From NCBI RefSeq assembly GCF_027922305.1, contig NZ_BSFK01000005.1, positions 558,001 through 622,000 on the forward strand: a stretch of 64,000 nt of DNA, read 5' to 3'. Positions 36,823-47,040 of the stretch are shown here, in pieces. Both the position numbers and the translations under genes were made by a program. Within the stretch, counting starts at the first letter, position 1. The number at the start of each line of letters is the position of its first letter. The notes under the pieces are model-generated. The model searched no databases and was not told the origin of the DNA. It saw only the letters and a program-made list of their open reading frames with translations. The stretch comes from Methylopila jiangsuensis (GTDB lineage: Bacteria > Pseudomonadota > Alphaproteobacteria > Rhizobiales > Methylopilaceae).

Positions 36823-37767
36823 TCACGCCACCGCCGCAAGGGCTCCCTTGTCCGCCGGCGCCATGTTCGCGTCCAGAAACGCGACCACGCGGGCGATGGC
36901 CGCGCGGGCCTCGGGCAGGAAGCGGGCGAAGGCCTGCCAGACGTGGGGCATTTCGGGCCAGACCTCCAGCTTCGCCGCGACGCCTGCGGCCGCAAGCGCC
37001 CCGTGCAGCCGCACCGCGTCGTCGCGCAGGATCTCGCTGCCGCCGCATTGCAGGAAGCAGGGCGGCAGGCCGGCGAGATCGCCGAACAGCGGCGACAGCA
37101 ATGGGTCGCGGGGATCGCGGCCAGCGGCGTAGGCTTCGAACACCAGCGGCAGGCCGGCGGCGTCGAGGAAGGGGTCGAGCCCGGCGTTGCCGCTCATGCT
37201 GTCGCCGCTGCCGGTCATGTCCACGAAGGGCGACAGCCCCACCGCCGCCGCGGGCAAGGGCAGGCCCTCCTCCTTCAGCCGCAGCAGCAGCGCGAACGCC
37301 AGATTGCCGCCGGCGCTGTCGCCCACGAGCGCGAGAGCGCCCGGCGCGACGCACTCCTGCAGCAGCGCCTCATAAACCGCGAGCGCGTCGTCGAGCGCGG
37401 CCGGGAACGGGTGCTCGGGCGCGAGCCGGTAATCCGGCACGACGGTCTCCGCGCCGACGCCCCGCGCCAGCCGCCCGGCGATGCCGCGATGGGTGCGCGG
37501 CGACCCGGCCACGAAGGCGCCGCCGTGGAGATAGAGCAGCGTGCGGCCGCCCGCATGGGCCGTGGCGGCGTGGCGCTCGGCGGCGACGCCGCCGATCATG
37601 GCCGGGCGCCGGACCACGTTGCGCGGGAAATCCGGCGCGACGCGGGCCATCGCGTCCACCTCGCGCCGCAGGCGGATCAGGTCGGGATCGCGCTCCAGCC
37701 GCGGCTTGACCGCGAAGCGCAGAACGAGGTTCAGCATGCGCGCCTGCGCGCTGACCGGTCCGTCCAT
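36823..37767 (-). CDS. Alpha/beta hydrolase, hormone-sensitive lipase (HSL) family esterase
   Basis: The 314-residue enzyme has the HSL oxyanion motif HGGAF in LLYLHGGAFVAGS, nucleophile elbow GDSAGGNLA, the acid probably in the FLQCGGSEILRDDA region and catalytic His in MPHVWQAFARFLPEA. DYRLAPEHPFPAALDDALA is characteristic of the family. No signal peptide is present, so it is cytoplasmic and likely acts on short-chain esters. ATG 37767 has GGGAGACGAG upstream. It converges on the regulator gene with a 6-base gap. Confidence 0.88.
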   Translation of the reverse strand: MDGPVSAQARMLNLVLRFAVKPRLERDPDLIRLRREVDAMARVAPDFPRNVVRRPAMIGGVAAERHAATAHAGGRTLLYLHGGAFVAGSPRTHRGIAGRLARGVGAETVVPDYRLAPEHPFPAALDDALAVYEALLQECVAPGALALVGDSAGGNLAFALLLRLKEEGLPLPAAAVGLSPFVDMTGSGDSMSGNAGLDPFLDAAGLPLVFEAYAAGRDPRDPLLSPLFGDLAGLPPCFLQCGGSEILRDDAVRLHGALAAAGVAAKLEVWPEMPHVWQAFARFLPEARAAIARVVAFLDANMAPADKGALAAVA

Positions 37768-37937
37768 CGCTCGTCTCCCTACGCTGCGCCGCGGCATGAT
37801 CCGCGATAGCGCCGGGCGATTGAAGCGAAAACACGGCGGCGCATCGCCGCCCTGAGCCTCTCGCGGGCGCCGTCGGGCGCGCGCTTGTGGCATGGTCGCG
37901 CCACGAGCGGATCGAACGAATCGGATACGGACGGCGG

Positions 37938-39989
37938 ATGGCGGGCGGCGACAACGCGGAAACGGGCGGCGAAGGACTGTTTGCGCCTCATGAGGGCGCA
38001 GCGGTCAGGCCGGCGCGTCAGAAGCCCGCGCCCCGCGCCGAAGCGCCCGCGGAAGCCTCCTACGACGCCCATGACATCGAGGTGCTGGAGGGGCTGGAGC
38101 CGGTGCGCCGCCGCCCCGGCATGTACATCGGCGGCACCGACGAGAAGGCGCTGCACCACCTGTTCGCCGAAGTGCTCGACAACGCCATGGACGAGGCGGT
38201 GGCCGGCCACGCCAGCTTCATCGCGGTGGAGGTCGGCCTCGACGGCTCGGTGACCGTCACCGACAACGGCCGCGGCATCCCGGTGGACCCGCACCCGAAG
38301 TTCCCGCAGAAGTCCGCGCTCGAGGTCATCATGACCTCCCTGCATTCCGGCGCGAAGTTCGACGGCAAGGCCTATGAGACCTCCGGCGGCCTGCACGGCG
38401 TGGGCGTGTCGGTGGTGAACGCCCTGTCGGAGCGGCTCGACGTGGAGGTGGCGCGCAACCAGAAGCTCTACCGGCAGAGCTTTTCGCGCGGCCTGCCGCT
38501 GGGGCCGCTTGAGCCCGCTGGCGCGGCGCCGAACCGGCGCGGCACCCGCGTCACCTTCCGGCCGGACGAGCAGATCTTCGGCGCAGGCGCGCGGCTGAAG
38601 CCCGCGCGCCTGTTCCAGATGGCGCGCTCCAAGGCCTATCTGTTCTCCGGCGTCAAAATCCGCTGGAGCTGCCCGGCGGAGCTGCTGGCCGACGCCGGCG
38701 ACACGCCGGACAAGGCCGAGCTGCACTTCCCCGGCGGGTTGAAGGACTATCTGGCCGCGAGCCTCGCCGGCCGCTCGCAGGCGGCGGAGCTGTTCACCGG
38801 CGCCCACAAGAAGGCGGGAGGCCACGGCGCCGTGGAATGGGCCGTCGCCTGGACCGACGACGGCGACGACGGCTTTTCCCGCTCCTACTGCAACACCATC
38901 CCGACGCCCGAGGGCGGCACCCACGAGCAGGGCCTGCGCATGGCGCTGCTGCGGGGCCTCAAGGCCTACGCGGACCTGACCAACGTGAAGCGCGCCGCGA
39001 TCCTCACCGGCGAGGACGTGATCAACGGCGCCGCCACGATGCTGTCCGCCTTCATCCGCGAGCCGGAGTTCCAGGGCCAGACCAAGGAGCGGCTGGCGAC
39101 GCCGGAGGCCGCGCGCATCGTCGAGACGGCGGTAAAGGACGCGTTCGACCATTGGCTCGCGGCCTCGCCCCAGCAGGCCAACCGGCTGCTGGAGCACGTC
39201 ATCTCCCGCGGCGAGGAGCGGCTGCGCCGCCGCGCGGAAAAGGACGTGGCCCGCAAGACCGCCACCCGCAAGCTGCGCCTGCCGGGAAAGCTCGCCGACT
39301 GCAGCCAGGCGGGCTCCAAGGGCTCGGAGCTGTTCATCGTGGAGGGCGATTCGGCCGGCGGCTCCGCCAAGCAGGCGCGGGACCGCGCCACGCAAGCCGT
39401 GCTGCCCCTGCGGGGCAAGATCCTGAACGTCGCCAGCGCCGGCGCCGACAAGCTGGCCCAGAACCAGCAGCTCGCGGACCTGCTGCTGGCGCTCGGCTGC
39501 GGCGCCCGGGCGCGCTATTCGGAGGCCGACCTGCGCTACGAGCGGGTGATCGTGATGACCGACGCCGACGTGGACGGCGCCCACATCGCCTCGCTGCTCA
39601 TGACCTACTTCTTCCGGGAGCTGCCGGAGCTGATCCGCAACGGCCACCTGTTCCTCGCCGTGCCGCCGCTCTACCGGCTGAGCCATGGGGGGACCACGGT
39701 CTACGCCCGGGACGACGCCCACAAGGACGAGCTTCTGGCCAGCAAGGCGTTCCGCAACAAGAAGGTGGAGATCGGCCGCTTCAAGGGCCTCGGCGAGATG
39801 CTGCCGGCGCAGCTGCGGGACACCACCATGGCGCCGGCGAAGCGCACGCTGCTGAAGGTCGAGATCGCCGAGGCCGCCCGCGAGGACACCCGCGACACGG
39901 TGGACAGGCTGATGGGCACGAAGCCGGAGGCGCGCTTCCGCTTCATCCAGGAGCGCGCGGCCTTCGCGGGCGATCTGGTCGACATCTGA
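37938..39989 (+). CDS. parE: DNA topoisomerase IV subunit B
   Basis: The 683-residue GHKL ATPase subunit decatenates chromosomes with ParC. Visible are RRRPGMYIGGTDEKALHHLF, the ATP-site motif EVLDNAMDEAVAG, TVTDNGRGIPVDPHPKFPQKSA, GLHGVGVSVVNALS, and the TOPRIM elements FIVEGDSAGGSAKQARDR and MTDADVDGAHIASLLMTYFFR. The PHPKFPQKSALEVI wording and the size favour ParE over GyrB. The ATG at 37938 follows a GGCGGAT context; an ATG at 37887 would add 17 residues without motif support. Confidence 0.95.
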   Translation: MAGGDNAETGGEGLFAPHEGAAVRPARQKPAPRAEAPAEASYDAHDIEVLEGLEPVRRRPGMYIGGTDEKALHHLFAEVLDNAMDEAVAGHASFIAVEVGLDGSVTVTDNGRGIPVDPHPKFPQKSALEVIMTSLHSGAKFDGKAYETSGGLHGVGVSVVNALSERLDVEVARNQKLYRQSFSRGLPLGPLEPAGAAPNRRGTRVTFRPDEQIFGAGARLKPARLFQMARSKAYLFSGVKIRWSCPAELLADAGDTPDKAELHFPGGLKDYLAASLAGRSQAAELFTGAHKKAGGHGAVEWAVAWTDDGDDGFSRSYCNTIPTPEGGTHEQGLRMALLRGLKAYADLTNVKRAAILTGEDVINGAATMLSAFIREPEFQGQTKERLATPEAARIVETAVKDAFDHWLAASPQQANRLLEHVISRGEERLRRRAEKDVARKTATRKLRLPGKLADCSQAGSKGSELFIVEGDSAGGSAKQARDRATQAVLPLRGKILNVASAGADKLAQNQQLADLLLALGCGARARYSEADLRYERVIVMTDADVDGAHIASLLMTYFFRELPELIRNGHLFLAVPPLYRLSHGGTTVYARDDAHKDELLASKAFRNKKVEIGRFKGLGEMLPAQLRDTTMAPAKRTLLKVEIAEAAREDTRDTVDRLMGTKPEARFRFIQERAAFAGDLVDI

Positions 39990-40099
39990 CGGGCGACCCG
40001 CGCCGGAGATCGTGAACGGCTCCGGCCACACCGGCGTCGCTGTTGACGGTCATGCTGGGCCTGAAGATCATGACCGGCTCGATCGACAAGGCCACGCTC

Positions 40100-40684
40100 A
40101 TGCCCCGCAGCCTGCTGTCCCTGACGGCCCTCGCCGCCACGCTCGCGGCGTCCTTCGCCTTCGCCCAGACCCCGCCGCCGCCCTCCCCGTCGCCGAAGGC
40201 GCCGCAGGAGAAGCTGTCGCCCGACCCGATCCGGCCGGACGAAACGACGCCGCCGCAGGCGCCGTCTCCCGCCCCGCCGCCCGAACCGGACGCGCCCGCG
40301 CCATCGGAGGAGCCCGAGCCCGAAGCGTCCGCCGACGATCCGCTCGGCGTCGCCGCCAACGTCACGGTGGCGCGGGTCGCGAGCCCGTGGAGCACGGCGG
40401 ACGGCAAGGGCTTCTCCCGGGTCATCGGCGTGATCGACGGGACCCGCAAGCGCTTCTACGCCCAGTGGCTGACCGAGCCGGACGGGCGCGTGATCGAGAC
40501 CCGCGAGATCGAGGACAACGACGCCGCGCGGCTCACCTTCGGCGACATCCGCGCCGAACGCGGCTCCACCGGCGGCGTCACGCTGTTCCTCGACACGCAG
40601 CCCGACCGGGACGGGCTGCGCGACACCTGGGTGCTGATCCTCGGCGCGCCGGGGGAGATCCGCTTCGGTCCGGCGATGAACTGA
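40100..40684 (+). CDS. Secreted proline-rich hypothetical protein
   Basis: The 194-residue protein has a signal peptide (SLLSLTALAATLAASFAFA), a long proline/acidic linker (PPPPSPSPKAPQ to EPEPEASADD) and a C-terminal domain of about 110 residues (VARVASPWSTADGKGFSRVIGVIDGTRKRFYAQ to DTWVLILGAPGEIRFG) with predicted beta strands. No catalytic residues are recognised. The start is uncertain: ATG 40100 precedes the signal, while in-frame ATGs at 40043 and 40070 would lengthen the n-region. It lies 110 bases after parE and may be independent. Confidence 0.6.
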   Translation: MPRSLLSLTALAATLAASFAFAQTPPPPSPSPKAPQEKLSPDPIRPDETTPPQAPSPAPPPEPDAPAPSEEPEPEASADDPLGVAANVTVARVASPWSTADGKGFSRVIGVIDGTRKRFYAQWLTEPDGRVIETREIEDNDAARLTFGDIRAERGSTGGVTLFLDTQPDRDGLRDTWVLILGAPGEIRFGPAMN

Positions 40685-40693
40685 GCGCGGCGG

Positions 40694-41788
40694 TTACGCC
40701 GTGATCTCCTTCGCGGTGATCCTGTAGCGGAAGCCGTCGGCGTCCAGGCAGTCCAGCCGGCCGGCGGCGGTCTCGGCCTGCGGGTACATCAGGAAGCCGA
40801 GCTTCGGCCCGCTGGAGCCCGGCAGCGCTACGTCGTGGGCGTCGTTGAAGGCGATCCAGTTGGTCTCCCAGGCGCCCAGCAACGCCGCACGCGCCGCATC
40901 GACCTTCGGATCGTCCAGCTTCAGATTGGCCGGCGGCTCCTCCAGCGCCACCTTGCGCACGTCCGCCGGATCGGCCGGAACCCAGCCCGGCCCGTCGAGC
41001 CACACTTCGGCCCGGCAGTGCTGCGCCTTGGTGATGGTCTCGGAATTGGCGCCGAGGCTCTTGTAACCGAAGCGCGAGGGCGCGACCCGGATGCCGTAGA
41101 TGTCGCGCGCCGGAACGCCGACCGCGCGCACCAGCCCCACGAACAGCGCGTTGAGATCGGCGCACTTGCCGCCGAGGTTGCCGCTTTCCAGCATGGAGGC
41201 CACGTCGCCAAGGCCGCAGCCGCGCACCTTGGCGTCCCGGAAGGTGTTCGCGACCACCCACTCGTAGATCGCTCTGACCTTCTCCCTGTCGGTCGCCGCG
41301 CCGCCGACGATGGAAAGCGCGGTCTTGCGCACGACGCCATCGGTGGGGATCAGCTCGGTGGCGGCGAGATAGGCTTCACGGTCGGCGGAGGACAAGGCCG
41401 GCGCGCCCGTGGCCGCGAGGTCGACGCTGCGATCGCGGGTCGCGACCCGGCTCACCACCGCGAGCTTCGGCGCCTCGGCGCCCTCGCGCCATTCCGCCTG
41501 CACCAGACCGGCGCCGCCCTCCACCAGCTTCGCCTGCGCGGCGTTGCCGTCGAAGCTGGAGCCTTCCGGCCGGGTCCAGTCGTCGGCGCGGAAGTTGGCG
41601 GTCGGAACCCACACCCTGGCCGCACCCTTTGTCGGCGGAAGCTCCACCTCGGTGCGGATTTCGAACGTGCGCCAGGCGCCGGGTTTGGGAGCGAACGCGG
41701 GGGCGCCCTGCGCCCGGCCGATGGTCGGAACGGCGGCCAGCGCCGCCGCGGCGACGCCGCTCTGCAGCAGGGTTCTGCGGTCCATCAT
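40694..41788 (-). CDS. Transglutaminase-like domain protein, Tat-exported
   Basis: The 364-residue protein starts [20 protein letters not shown], a twin-arginine signal. After a beta-rich domain it has a transglutaminase-like core: nucleophile Cys in [25 protein letters not shown], His in [22 protein letters not shown] and Asp in the PADP segment, the order expected for a Cys-His-Asp protease/transglutaminase. A periplasmic location is inferred. Such proteins often act as cysteine proteases or peptide cross-linkers in the envelope; a substrate is not known. It follows the TlpA-like gene on the same strand with a 52-base gap, so the redox protein may serve it. Confidence 0.82.
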   Translation of the reverse strand: MMDRRTLLQSGVAAAALAAVPTIGRAQGAPAFAPKPGAWRTFEIRTEVELPPTKGAARVWVPTANFRADDWTRPEGSSFDGNAAQAKLVEGGAGLVQAEWREGAEAPKLAVVSRVATRDRSVDLAATGAPALSSADREAYLAATELIPTDGVVRKTALSIVGGAATDREKVRAIYEWVVANTFRDAKVRGCGLGDVASMLESGNLGGKCADLNALFVGLVRAVGVPARDIYGIRVAPSRFGYKSLGANSETITKAQHCRAEVWLDGPGWVPADPADVRKVALEEPPANLKLDDPKVDAARAALLGAWETNWIAFNDAHDVALPGSSGPKLGFLMYPQAETAAGRLDCLDADGFRYRITAKEITA

Positions 41789-41840
41789 CTCGTCTCGTCC
41801 TTCCTGTTCGTCGACGGTCTGCGCCGTCTTGGCTTCGATC

Positions 41841-42380
41841 TCATTCCGGATGCGCCTCGAGTCCCGTGACAGCCTCGACGGTCGCGGGCGCGCGCCAGTC
41901 CACGGGGCCGCTCGCCACCCGCGCCACGGCGCCGCCCGGCGCGAGCGCGATCGTGGTCGGCAGAACCTTGACGCCGAGCGCCCGCGCAGCGCCCCGGTCC
42001 TCGTCCACGGCGACGGGAAAGCCGAGCCCGAACGGCTCCACGAAGCGGGCCACCCGAGATGCAGGCTCGCCCACGTCGACGCCGATCACCGTGATCCGCT
42101 CCCCGTGCTCGGCCGCGAAGCGGGCCAGCTCCGGCAGCTCCACCCGGCAGGGCGCGCACCATGTGGCGAAGAAGTGTAACAGCACAGTCCGGTCGGGCCG
42201 AGCCTTCAGCGCAAGCGTGGCGCCGTCGAGCGCCGGACGCTCAAGCGTCGCGGCGGGGGCCGGCGCCGGGGGCGCGAACGGCGAAAAGGCGATCTCCTCC
42301 GCGGACGCGACGGCGGCGCCCGCCAGCGCGATCAGCGGCGTCAGCAACGCCAGCGGGCGGAAAGATCGGATCGCCGTCAC
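41841..42380 (-). CDS. TlpA/ResA-like thiol-disulfide oxidoreductase
   Basis: The 179-residue protein has a signal peptide ([18 protein letters not shown]) and a thioredoxin fold with CxxC as WCAPC in [19 protein letters not shown]. The cis-proline occurs in [13 protein letters not shown]. Such proteins reduce disulfides in the periplasm, for cytochrome c maturation or repair. GTG 42380 is preferred because GGGAGCAGGAG lies upstream; an ATG ten codons earlier is an alternative. It diverges from the threonine ammonia-lyase gene. Confidence 0.85.
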   Translation of the reverse strand: MTAIRSFRPLALLTPLIALAGAAVASAEEIAFSPFAPPAPAPAATLERPALDGATLALKARPDRTVLLHFFATWCAPCRVELPELARFAAEHGERITVIGVDVGEPASRVARFVEPFGLGFPVAVDEDRGAARALGVKVLPTTIALAPGGAVARVASGPVDWRAPATVEAVTGLEAHPE

Positions 42381-42595
42381 GCGGCAGGCTCCTGCTCCCG
42401 GACAGCCCATCGGCTGCGGTCAATTGTCACGATGGGGCGAGGACGGCGCCCGGTCAACGCCGCAGCCCCGCGATCCGAGCAATCGTGATCGGCGCGTTCG
42501 GCCCTGCGGCGGAGGATGCGGCGGGGCTGCGGCCCGTATATGGTCGCGCGCCCGTTCCATACTCCTTCCGCACTCTTTCCGCCGAGACCGCCCTG

Positions 42596-43816
42596 ATGAC
42601 CGTGACGTTCGCCGACGTGGAGGCCGCCGCCCGGCTGCTGGAAGGGGCCGTGTCGCCCTCGCCCATGCTGGCGGCGCCGAAACTTTCCGCGCTCACCGGC
42701 GCGGACGTGCGGGTGAAGTACGAGAACTTCCACGTCACCAACGCCTTCAAGGAACGCGGCGCGGTCTCCAAACTGTCGCGGCTGACGCCGGGGGAGCGCG
42801 CCCGCGGCGTCATCGCCATGTCGGCGGGCAACCACGCCCAGGCTGTCGCCTACCACGCCACCCGGCTCGGCATTCCCTCCACCATCGTGATGCCGGACAC
42901 CACGCCGCATGTGAAGGTGGCGGCCACCCGCGGCTTCGGCGCCGAGGTGGTGCTGGACGGCGAGACCGTGGCCGAGGCGCAGGTGCGCGCCAGCGCCATC
43001 GCGCTGGAGCGCGGCCTCACCTTCGTTCACCCTTACGACGACCCCTACGTGATCGCGGGCCAGGGCTCCATCGCCATGGAGATGCTGGCCGCCGATCCCG
43101 ACCTCGACTGTCTGGTCGTGCCGATCGGCGGCGGCGGGCTGATCTCCGGCATGGCGATCGCGGCCAAGGCGATCAAGCCGGAGATCGAGGTGATCGGCGT
43201 CGAGGCCGCGCTCTATCCCGCCATGTGGAACGCGCTGCGCGGCGAGGAGCTGCCGGTGGGCGGGCCGACGCTCGCCGAAGGCATCGCGGTCAAGAACGTG
43301 GGCGTGCTGACGCGGGAGATCGTGGCCCGGCTGGTGGACGACATCGTGCTGGTGTCGGAAGCGGAGCTGGAGCGGGCGGTGAACGCCTACCTGATCCACC
43401 AGAAGACGCTGGCCGAGGGCGCGGGCGCCGCGGGCCTCGCCGCCCTGTTCGCCCAGCCGGCCCGCTTCGCCGGCCGCAAGGTCGGCCTCGTGCTCTGCGG
43501 CGGCAACATCGACCCGCGCATCCTCGCCTCGATCATGGTGCGGGAGCTGGAGCGCGACCAGAAGATCCTGGCCTTCCGCATGACCATCGCGGACCGGCCG
43601 GGCATGCTGGGCCTGATCTCGGGCAAGCTCGGCGAGCTCGGCGCCAACATCATCGAGGTGCATCACCAGCGCCAGTTCCTCGACGTGCCCGCCAAGGGCG
43701 CCACGCTGGACGTGACGGTGGAGACCCGCGACCACGCCCATGCGGAGGCGATCCTCGCCGCGTTCCGGGAGATCGGGCTGCCCTGCCGCAGGCTCGACAG
43801 CGGGGCCGGCGGCTGA
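42596..43816 (+). CDS. ilvA: Threonine ammonia-lyase with ACT domain
   Basis: The 406-residue PLP enzyme deaminates threonine to 2-oxobutanoate, an isoleucine precursor or a catabolic product. Lys in [14 protein letters not shown] binds [17 protein letters not shown] binds the phosphate, and [18 protein letters not shown] is also conserved. A single C-terminal ACT domain at about 320-400 ([26 protein letters not shown]) suggests allosteric control. The size fits the shorter, single-ACT form, closer to catabolic TdcB with regulatory extension than to the long biosynthetic IlvA. The symbol is therefore tentative. Start ATG 42596 has a poor upstream site. Confidence 0.88.
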   Translation: MTVTFADVEAAARLLEGAVSPSPMLAAPKLSALTGADVRVKYENFHVTNAFKERGAVSKLSRLTPGERARGVIAMSAGNHAQAVAYHATRLGIPSTIVMPDTTPHVKVAATRGFGAEVVLDGETVAEAQVRASAIALERGLTFVHPYDDPYVIAGQGSIAMEMLAADPDLDCLVVPIGGGGLISGMAIAAKAIKPEIEVIGVEAALYPAMWNALRGEELPVGGPTLAEGIAVKNVGVLTREIVARLVDDIVLVSEAELERAVNAYLIHQKTLAEGAGAAGLAALFAQPARFAGRKVGLVLCGGNIDPRILASIMVRELERDQKILAFRMTIADRPGMLGLISGKLGELGANIIEVHHQRQFLDVPAKGATLDVTVETRDHAHAEAILAAFREIGLPCRRLDSGAGG

Positions 43817-43929
43817 TCGAAAGTCGGAATCGCTTGGGTTCCGGCGCGGCCTTGCCTATAAGGACGGCACGCCGCGAACGCCCGGATCGCCGGGCGGCGC
43901 TTCTGATCGACCCCCGCAACGGCTCGCTT

Positions 43930-44400
43930 TTGACCCCGGTCGTCTTCGTCCTCAACGGTCCCAACCTGAACCTCCTCGGCCTGCGCGAGCCCGCCATCTA
44001 TGGCGCCGGCACGCTGGCCGACCTTGAGGAGCTGTGCCGCGCTTCCGGTTCGCGGCTGGGCCTGACCGTGGACGTGCGCCAGTCGAACCACGAAGGCGAT
44101 CTGGTGGACTGGATTCAGGAGGCGCGGACGGCGGCGCAGGGCATCGTGCTGAACGCCGGCGCCCTGACCCACACCTCCGTGGCCATCCACGACGCGCTGC
44201 GCGCCGTAGGCGTTCCCGCGATCGAGGTTCACCTGAGCAACGTGCACGCCCGCGAAAGCTTCCGTCACCACTCCTACGTGTCTCCGGTCGCGGCCGGCGT
44301 CATCGTGGGGTTAGGGCCCGACGGCTATGACTTCGCGCTCCAGGCCCTCGCCCGCCGCATCGCGCGGCCCGACCCATCATCCGAGCCGATCACGGCGTGA
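43930..44400 (+). CDS. aroQ: 3-dehydroquinate dehydratase, type II
   Basis: The 156-residue enzyme dehydrates 3-dehydroquinate in the shikimate pathway. Conserved segments are [19 protein letters not shown] with the catalytic Tyr, [32 protein letters not shown] and [20 protein letters not shown] with the catalytic His. TTG at 43930 is used because no ATG or GTG lies in a suitable position; no clear ribosome-binding site is seen. It is 26 bases upstream of accB, so shares a transcript with accBC, an arrangement common in proteobacteria. Confidence 0.95.
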   Translation: MTPVVFVLNGPNLNLLGLREPAIYGAGTLADLEELCRASGSRLGLTVDVRQSNHEGDLVDWIQEARTAAQGIVLNAGALTHTSVAIHDALRAVGVPAIEVHLSNVHARESFRHHSYVSPVAAGVIVGLGPDGYDFALQALARRIARPDPSSEPITA

Positions 44401-44426
44401 TCCCGCCCGTCGGAGAGCGACATCCC

Positions 44427-44900
44427 ATGAGCAAGCCCACCGCCAAATCCTCCATCGACCCGGAGCTGATCCGCGAACTCGCGAAGCTGCTCTCCGAGAG
44501 CGACCTCAGCGAGATCGAGGTCGAGGTCGAGGACCTTCGCATCCGCGTCGCCCGCCATGTTCAGGCGCAGGCCACCGTCTACGCGCCGGCGCCCGTCGCC
44601 TCGGTCCCGGCTACCCAGCCCGCGCCGTTCGCGGCGGAGCCGGCCGCGAACGATCCCGCCAAGAACCCGGGAGCGGTGACATCGCCCATGGTCGGCACCG
44701 CCTATCTCGCGCCCGAGCCCGGCGCGAAGGCCTTCGTCGAAGTCGGCTCGTCCGTCCGTCAGGGCCAGACCCTGCTGATCGTCGAAGCCATGAAGACCAT
44801 GAACGCCATCCCCGCGCCCAAGTCCGGCGTGGTGCGCGAGATTCTGATCACCGACGGCCAGCCGGTTGAGTTCGGCGAACCCCTTCTGATCGTGGATTGA
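44427..44900 (+). CDS. accB: Acetyl-CoA carboxylase biotin carboxyl carrier protein
   Basis: The 157-residue protein has an N-terminal helical dimerisation part ([31 protein letters not shown]), an alanine/proline linker and a biotinyl domain. Biotin attaches to Lys123 in [16 protein letters not shown]. It carries carboxybiotin between AccC and the carboxyltransferase for malonyl-CoA and fatty acid synthesis. ATG 44427 follows CGGAGAG; accC begins 7 bases after its stop. Confidence 0.96.
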   Translation: MSKPTAKSSIDPELIRELAKLLSESDLSEIEVEVEDLRIRVARHVQAQATVYAPAPVASVPATQPAPFAAEPAANDPAKNPGAVTSPMVGTAYLAPEPGAKAFVEVGSSVRQGQTLLIVEAMKTMNAIPAPKSGVVREILITDGQPVEFGEPLLIVD

Positions 44901-44907
44901 TCCGGCG

Positions 44908-46275
44908 ATGCCGAACATCCAGAAGGTCCTGATCGCCAACCGCGGCGAGATCGCGCTGCGCATCCTGCGCGCCTGCAAGGAGCTCGGCATCGCCACCGTC
45001 GCGGTGCACTCCACCGCCGACGCCAACGCCATGCATGTGCGGCTCGCGGACGAGAGCGTCTGCATCGGGCCGCCCGCCGCCCGCGACAGCTATCTGAACA
45101 TCCCGTCGCTGCTGGCCGCGGCCGAGATCACCGGCGCGGATGCGGTCCATCCCGGCTACGGCTTCCTGTCCGAGAACGCGCGCTTCGCGGAAATCCTCGA
45201 GGAGCACGGCCTGGTGTTCATCGGGCCGAAGCCCGAGCACATCCGCATCATGGGCGACAAGATCGCCGCCAAGCAGACCGCCAAGAGACTCGGCATCCCG
45301 GTGGTGCCCGGCTCCGACGGCGGCGTCACCGACGACGACGAGGCCCGCCGGGTCGCTGAGGGCATCGGCTTCCCCGTGCTGGTGAAGGCCGCCTCTGGCG
45401 GCGGCGGCCGCGGCATGAAGGTGGCGATGACCGCCGACGACCTGTCCGAGGCGCTTCAGACCGCCCGCTCCGAGGCCAAGGCCGCCTTCGGCGACGACGC
45501 GGTCTATCTGGAGAAGTACCTCATCCACCCGCGCCACATCGAGGTGCAGGTGCTGGGCGACGGCGAAGGCGCCGCGATCCATCTGGGCGAGCGCGACTGC
45601 TCGCTGCAGCGCCGGCACCAGAAGGTGTGGGAGGAAGCCCCCTCGCCCGCGCTTACTCCGGAAGAGCGTGAGACCATCGGCGAGACCGTCGCCAACGCCA
45701 TGCGCGAGCTGAAGTACCGCGGCGTCGGCACGATCGAATTCCTGTATGAGAACGGCGAGTTCTACTTCATCGAGATGAACACCCGCATCCAGGTGGAGCA
45801 TCCGGTGACGGAGATGATCACCGGCATCGACCTGATCAACGAGCAGATCCGCATCGCCAGCGGCGCGCGGCTCTCGATCGCCCAGGAGGACGTGACCTTC
45901 CGCGGCCACGCCATCGAATGCCGGGTGAACGCCGAGAACGCCGAGACCTTCCGGCCCTCCCCCGGCCGCATCGAGTATTACCACGTGCCGGGCGGCCTCG
46001 GCGTGCGCGTCGATTCCGCCGCCTATCAGGGCTATTCGATCCCGCCGAACTACGACAGCATGATCGGCAAGCTCATCGTCCACGGCCGCAACCGCGCCGA
46101 ATGCCTGATGCGGCTGCGCCGGGCGCTGGACGAGTTCGTGGTGGACGGCGTGGACACCACGCTGCCGCTGTTCCGCCGGCTGGTGCGCAACCCGTCCATC
46201 CAGGACGGCGATTACGACATCCACTGGCTGGAGACCATGCTGGCGGAGACCGCCGGCGGCGGCGGCGAGGCTTAA
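44908..46275 (+). CDS. accC: Acetyl-CoA carboxylase biotin carboxylase subunit
   Basis: The 455-residue ATP-grasp enzyme carboxylates biotin on AccB. Family features are [23 protein letters not shown] at the N-terminus, the glycine-rich ATP loop [13 protein letters not shown] near 160, HIEVQVLGD and [23 protein letters not shown] with the catalytic Glu and Arg. The length is standard for AccC. It is directly downstream of accB and 29 bases upstream of aat. Confidence 0.97.
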   Translation: MPNIQKVLIANRGEIALRILRACKELGIATVAVHSTADANAMHVRLADESVCIGPPAARDSYLNIPSLLAAAEITGADAVHPGYGFLSENARFAEILEEHGLVFIGPKPEHIRIMGDKIAAKQTAKRLGIPVVPGSDGGVTDDDEARRVAEGIGFPVLVKAASGGGGRGMKVAMTADDLSEALQTARSEAKAAFGDDAVYLEKYLIHPRHIEVQVLGDGEGAAIHLGERDCSLQRRHQKVWEEAPSPALTPEERETIGETVANAMRELKYRGVGTIEFLYENGEFYFIEMNTRIQVEHPVTEMITGIDLINEQIRIASGARLSIAQEDVTFRGHAIECRVNAENAETFRPSPGRIEYYHVPGGLGVRVDSAAYQGYSIPPNYDSMIGKLIVHGRNRAECLMRLRRALDEFVVDGVDTTLPLFRRLVRNPSIQDGDYDIHWLETMLAETAGGGGEA

Positions 46276-46304
46276 GCGCCTCAGGAGGGCGGACCGGGCA
46301 GGCG

Positions 46305-46970
46305 ATGACGCGGGTCAACGACGTGCTGGTGGAGATCACGCCGGAGGTTCTGCTGAAGGCCTACGCCTGCGGCATCTTCCCGATGGCCGACAGTGCGGAC
46401 GATCCGGGCCTGTTCTGGATCGAGCCGGAACTCCGGGGCGTGATTCCGCTGGACGGGTTCCGCATCTCCTCCCGCCTCGCCCGCACCGTGCGCTCGGACC
46501 TGTTCGAGATCCGGGTCGACACCGCGTTCGAGGCGGTGATGGACGGCTGCGCCGCGCCCGCGCCCGACCGGCTCAAGACGTGGATCAACGGCCGCATCCG
46601 TCGGCTTTACGGCGATCTCCACGCCATGGGCCACGGCCACAGCGTGGAGGCGTGGCGCGACGGGCGGCTGGTGGGCGGGCTCTACGGCGTCAGGCTGGGC
46701 TCGGCCTTCTTCGGCGAGAGCATGTTCCACACCGAGCGCGACGCCTCCAAGGTGGCGCTGGCGCATCTTGTGGCCCGGCTGCGGCGCGGCGGCTTCCGTC
46801 TGCTCGACACCCAGTTCGTGACCGACCACCTGCGCTCCTTCGGAGCGATCGAGGCCCCGAAGCGGGCCTATCACCGCATGCTGGACGAGGCGCTCGCCCA
46901 CGACGCGGACTTCTTCTGCTGGCCGAAGGGCCGCCCGGTCACGGGCGCGGAGGCGCTTGCCGAGCTGTAA
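46305..46970 (+). CDS. aat: Leucyl/phenylalanyl-tRNA-protein transferase
   Basis: The 221-residue enzyme adds Leu or Phe to N-terminal Lys or Arg of proteins, marking them for ClpAPS degradation (N-end rule). Family motifs include [74 protein letters not shown] and [19 protein letters not shown] 46305 has an AGGAGGG site 19-25 bases upstream, somewhat far. It probably shares the accBC transcript. Confidence 0.95.
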   Translation: MTRVNDVLVEITPEVLLKAYACGIFPMADSADDPGLFWIEPELRGVIPLDGFRISSRLARTVRSDLFEIRVDTAFEAVMDGCAAPAPDRLKTWINGRIRRLYGDLHAMGHGHSVEAWRDGRLVGGLYGVRLGSAFFGESMFHTERDASKVALAHLVARLRRGGFRLLDTQFVTDHLRSFGAIEAPKRAYHRMLDEALAHDADFFCWPKGRPVTGAEALAEL

Positions 46971-47040
46971 GCCTTCGGTAACCACGCCAGCGGAAACTCG
47001 GGGGGTCGCGCCCAAGGCGCCGCCTGTGCGAGTACCGCCG

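Noticed and set aside
37779-40031. Long open frame on the minus strand opposite parE
   Set aside because: Antisense to conserved ParE motifs, no ribosome-binding site and composition typical of shadow frames.
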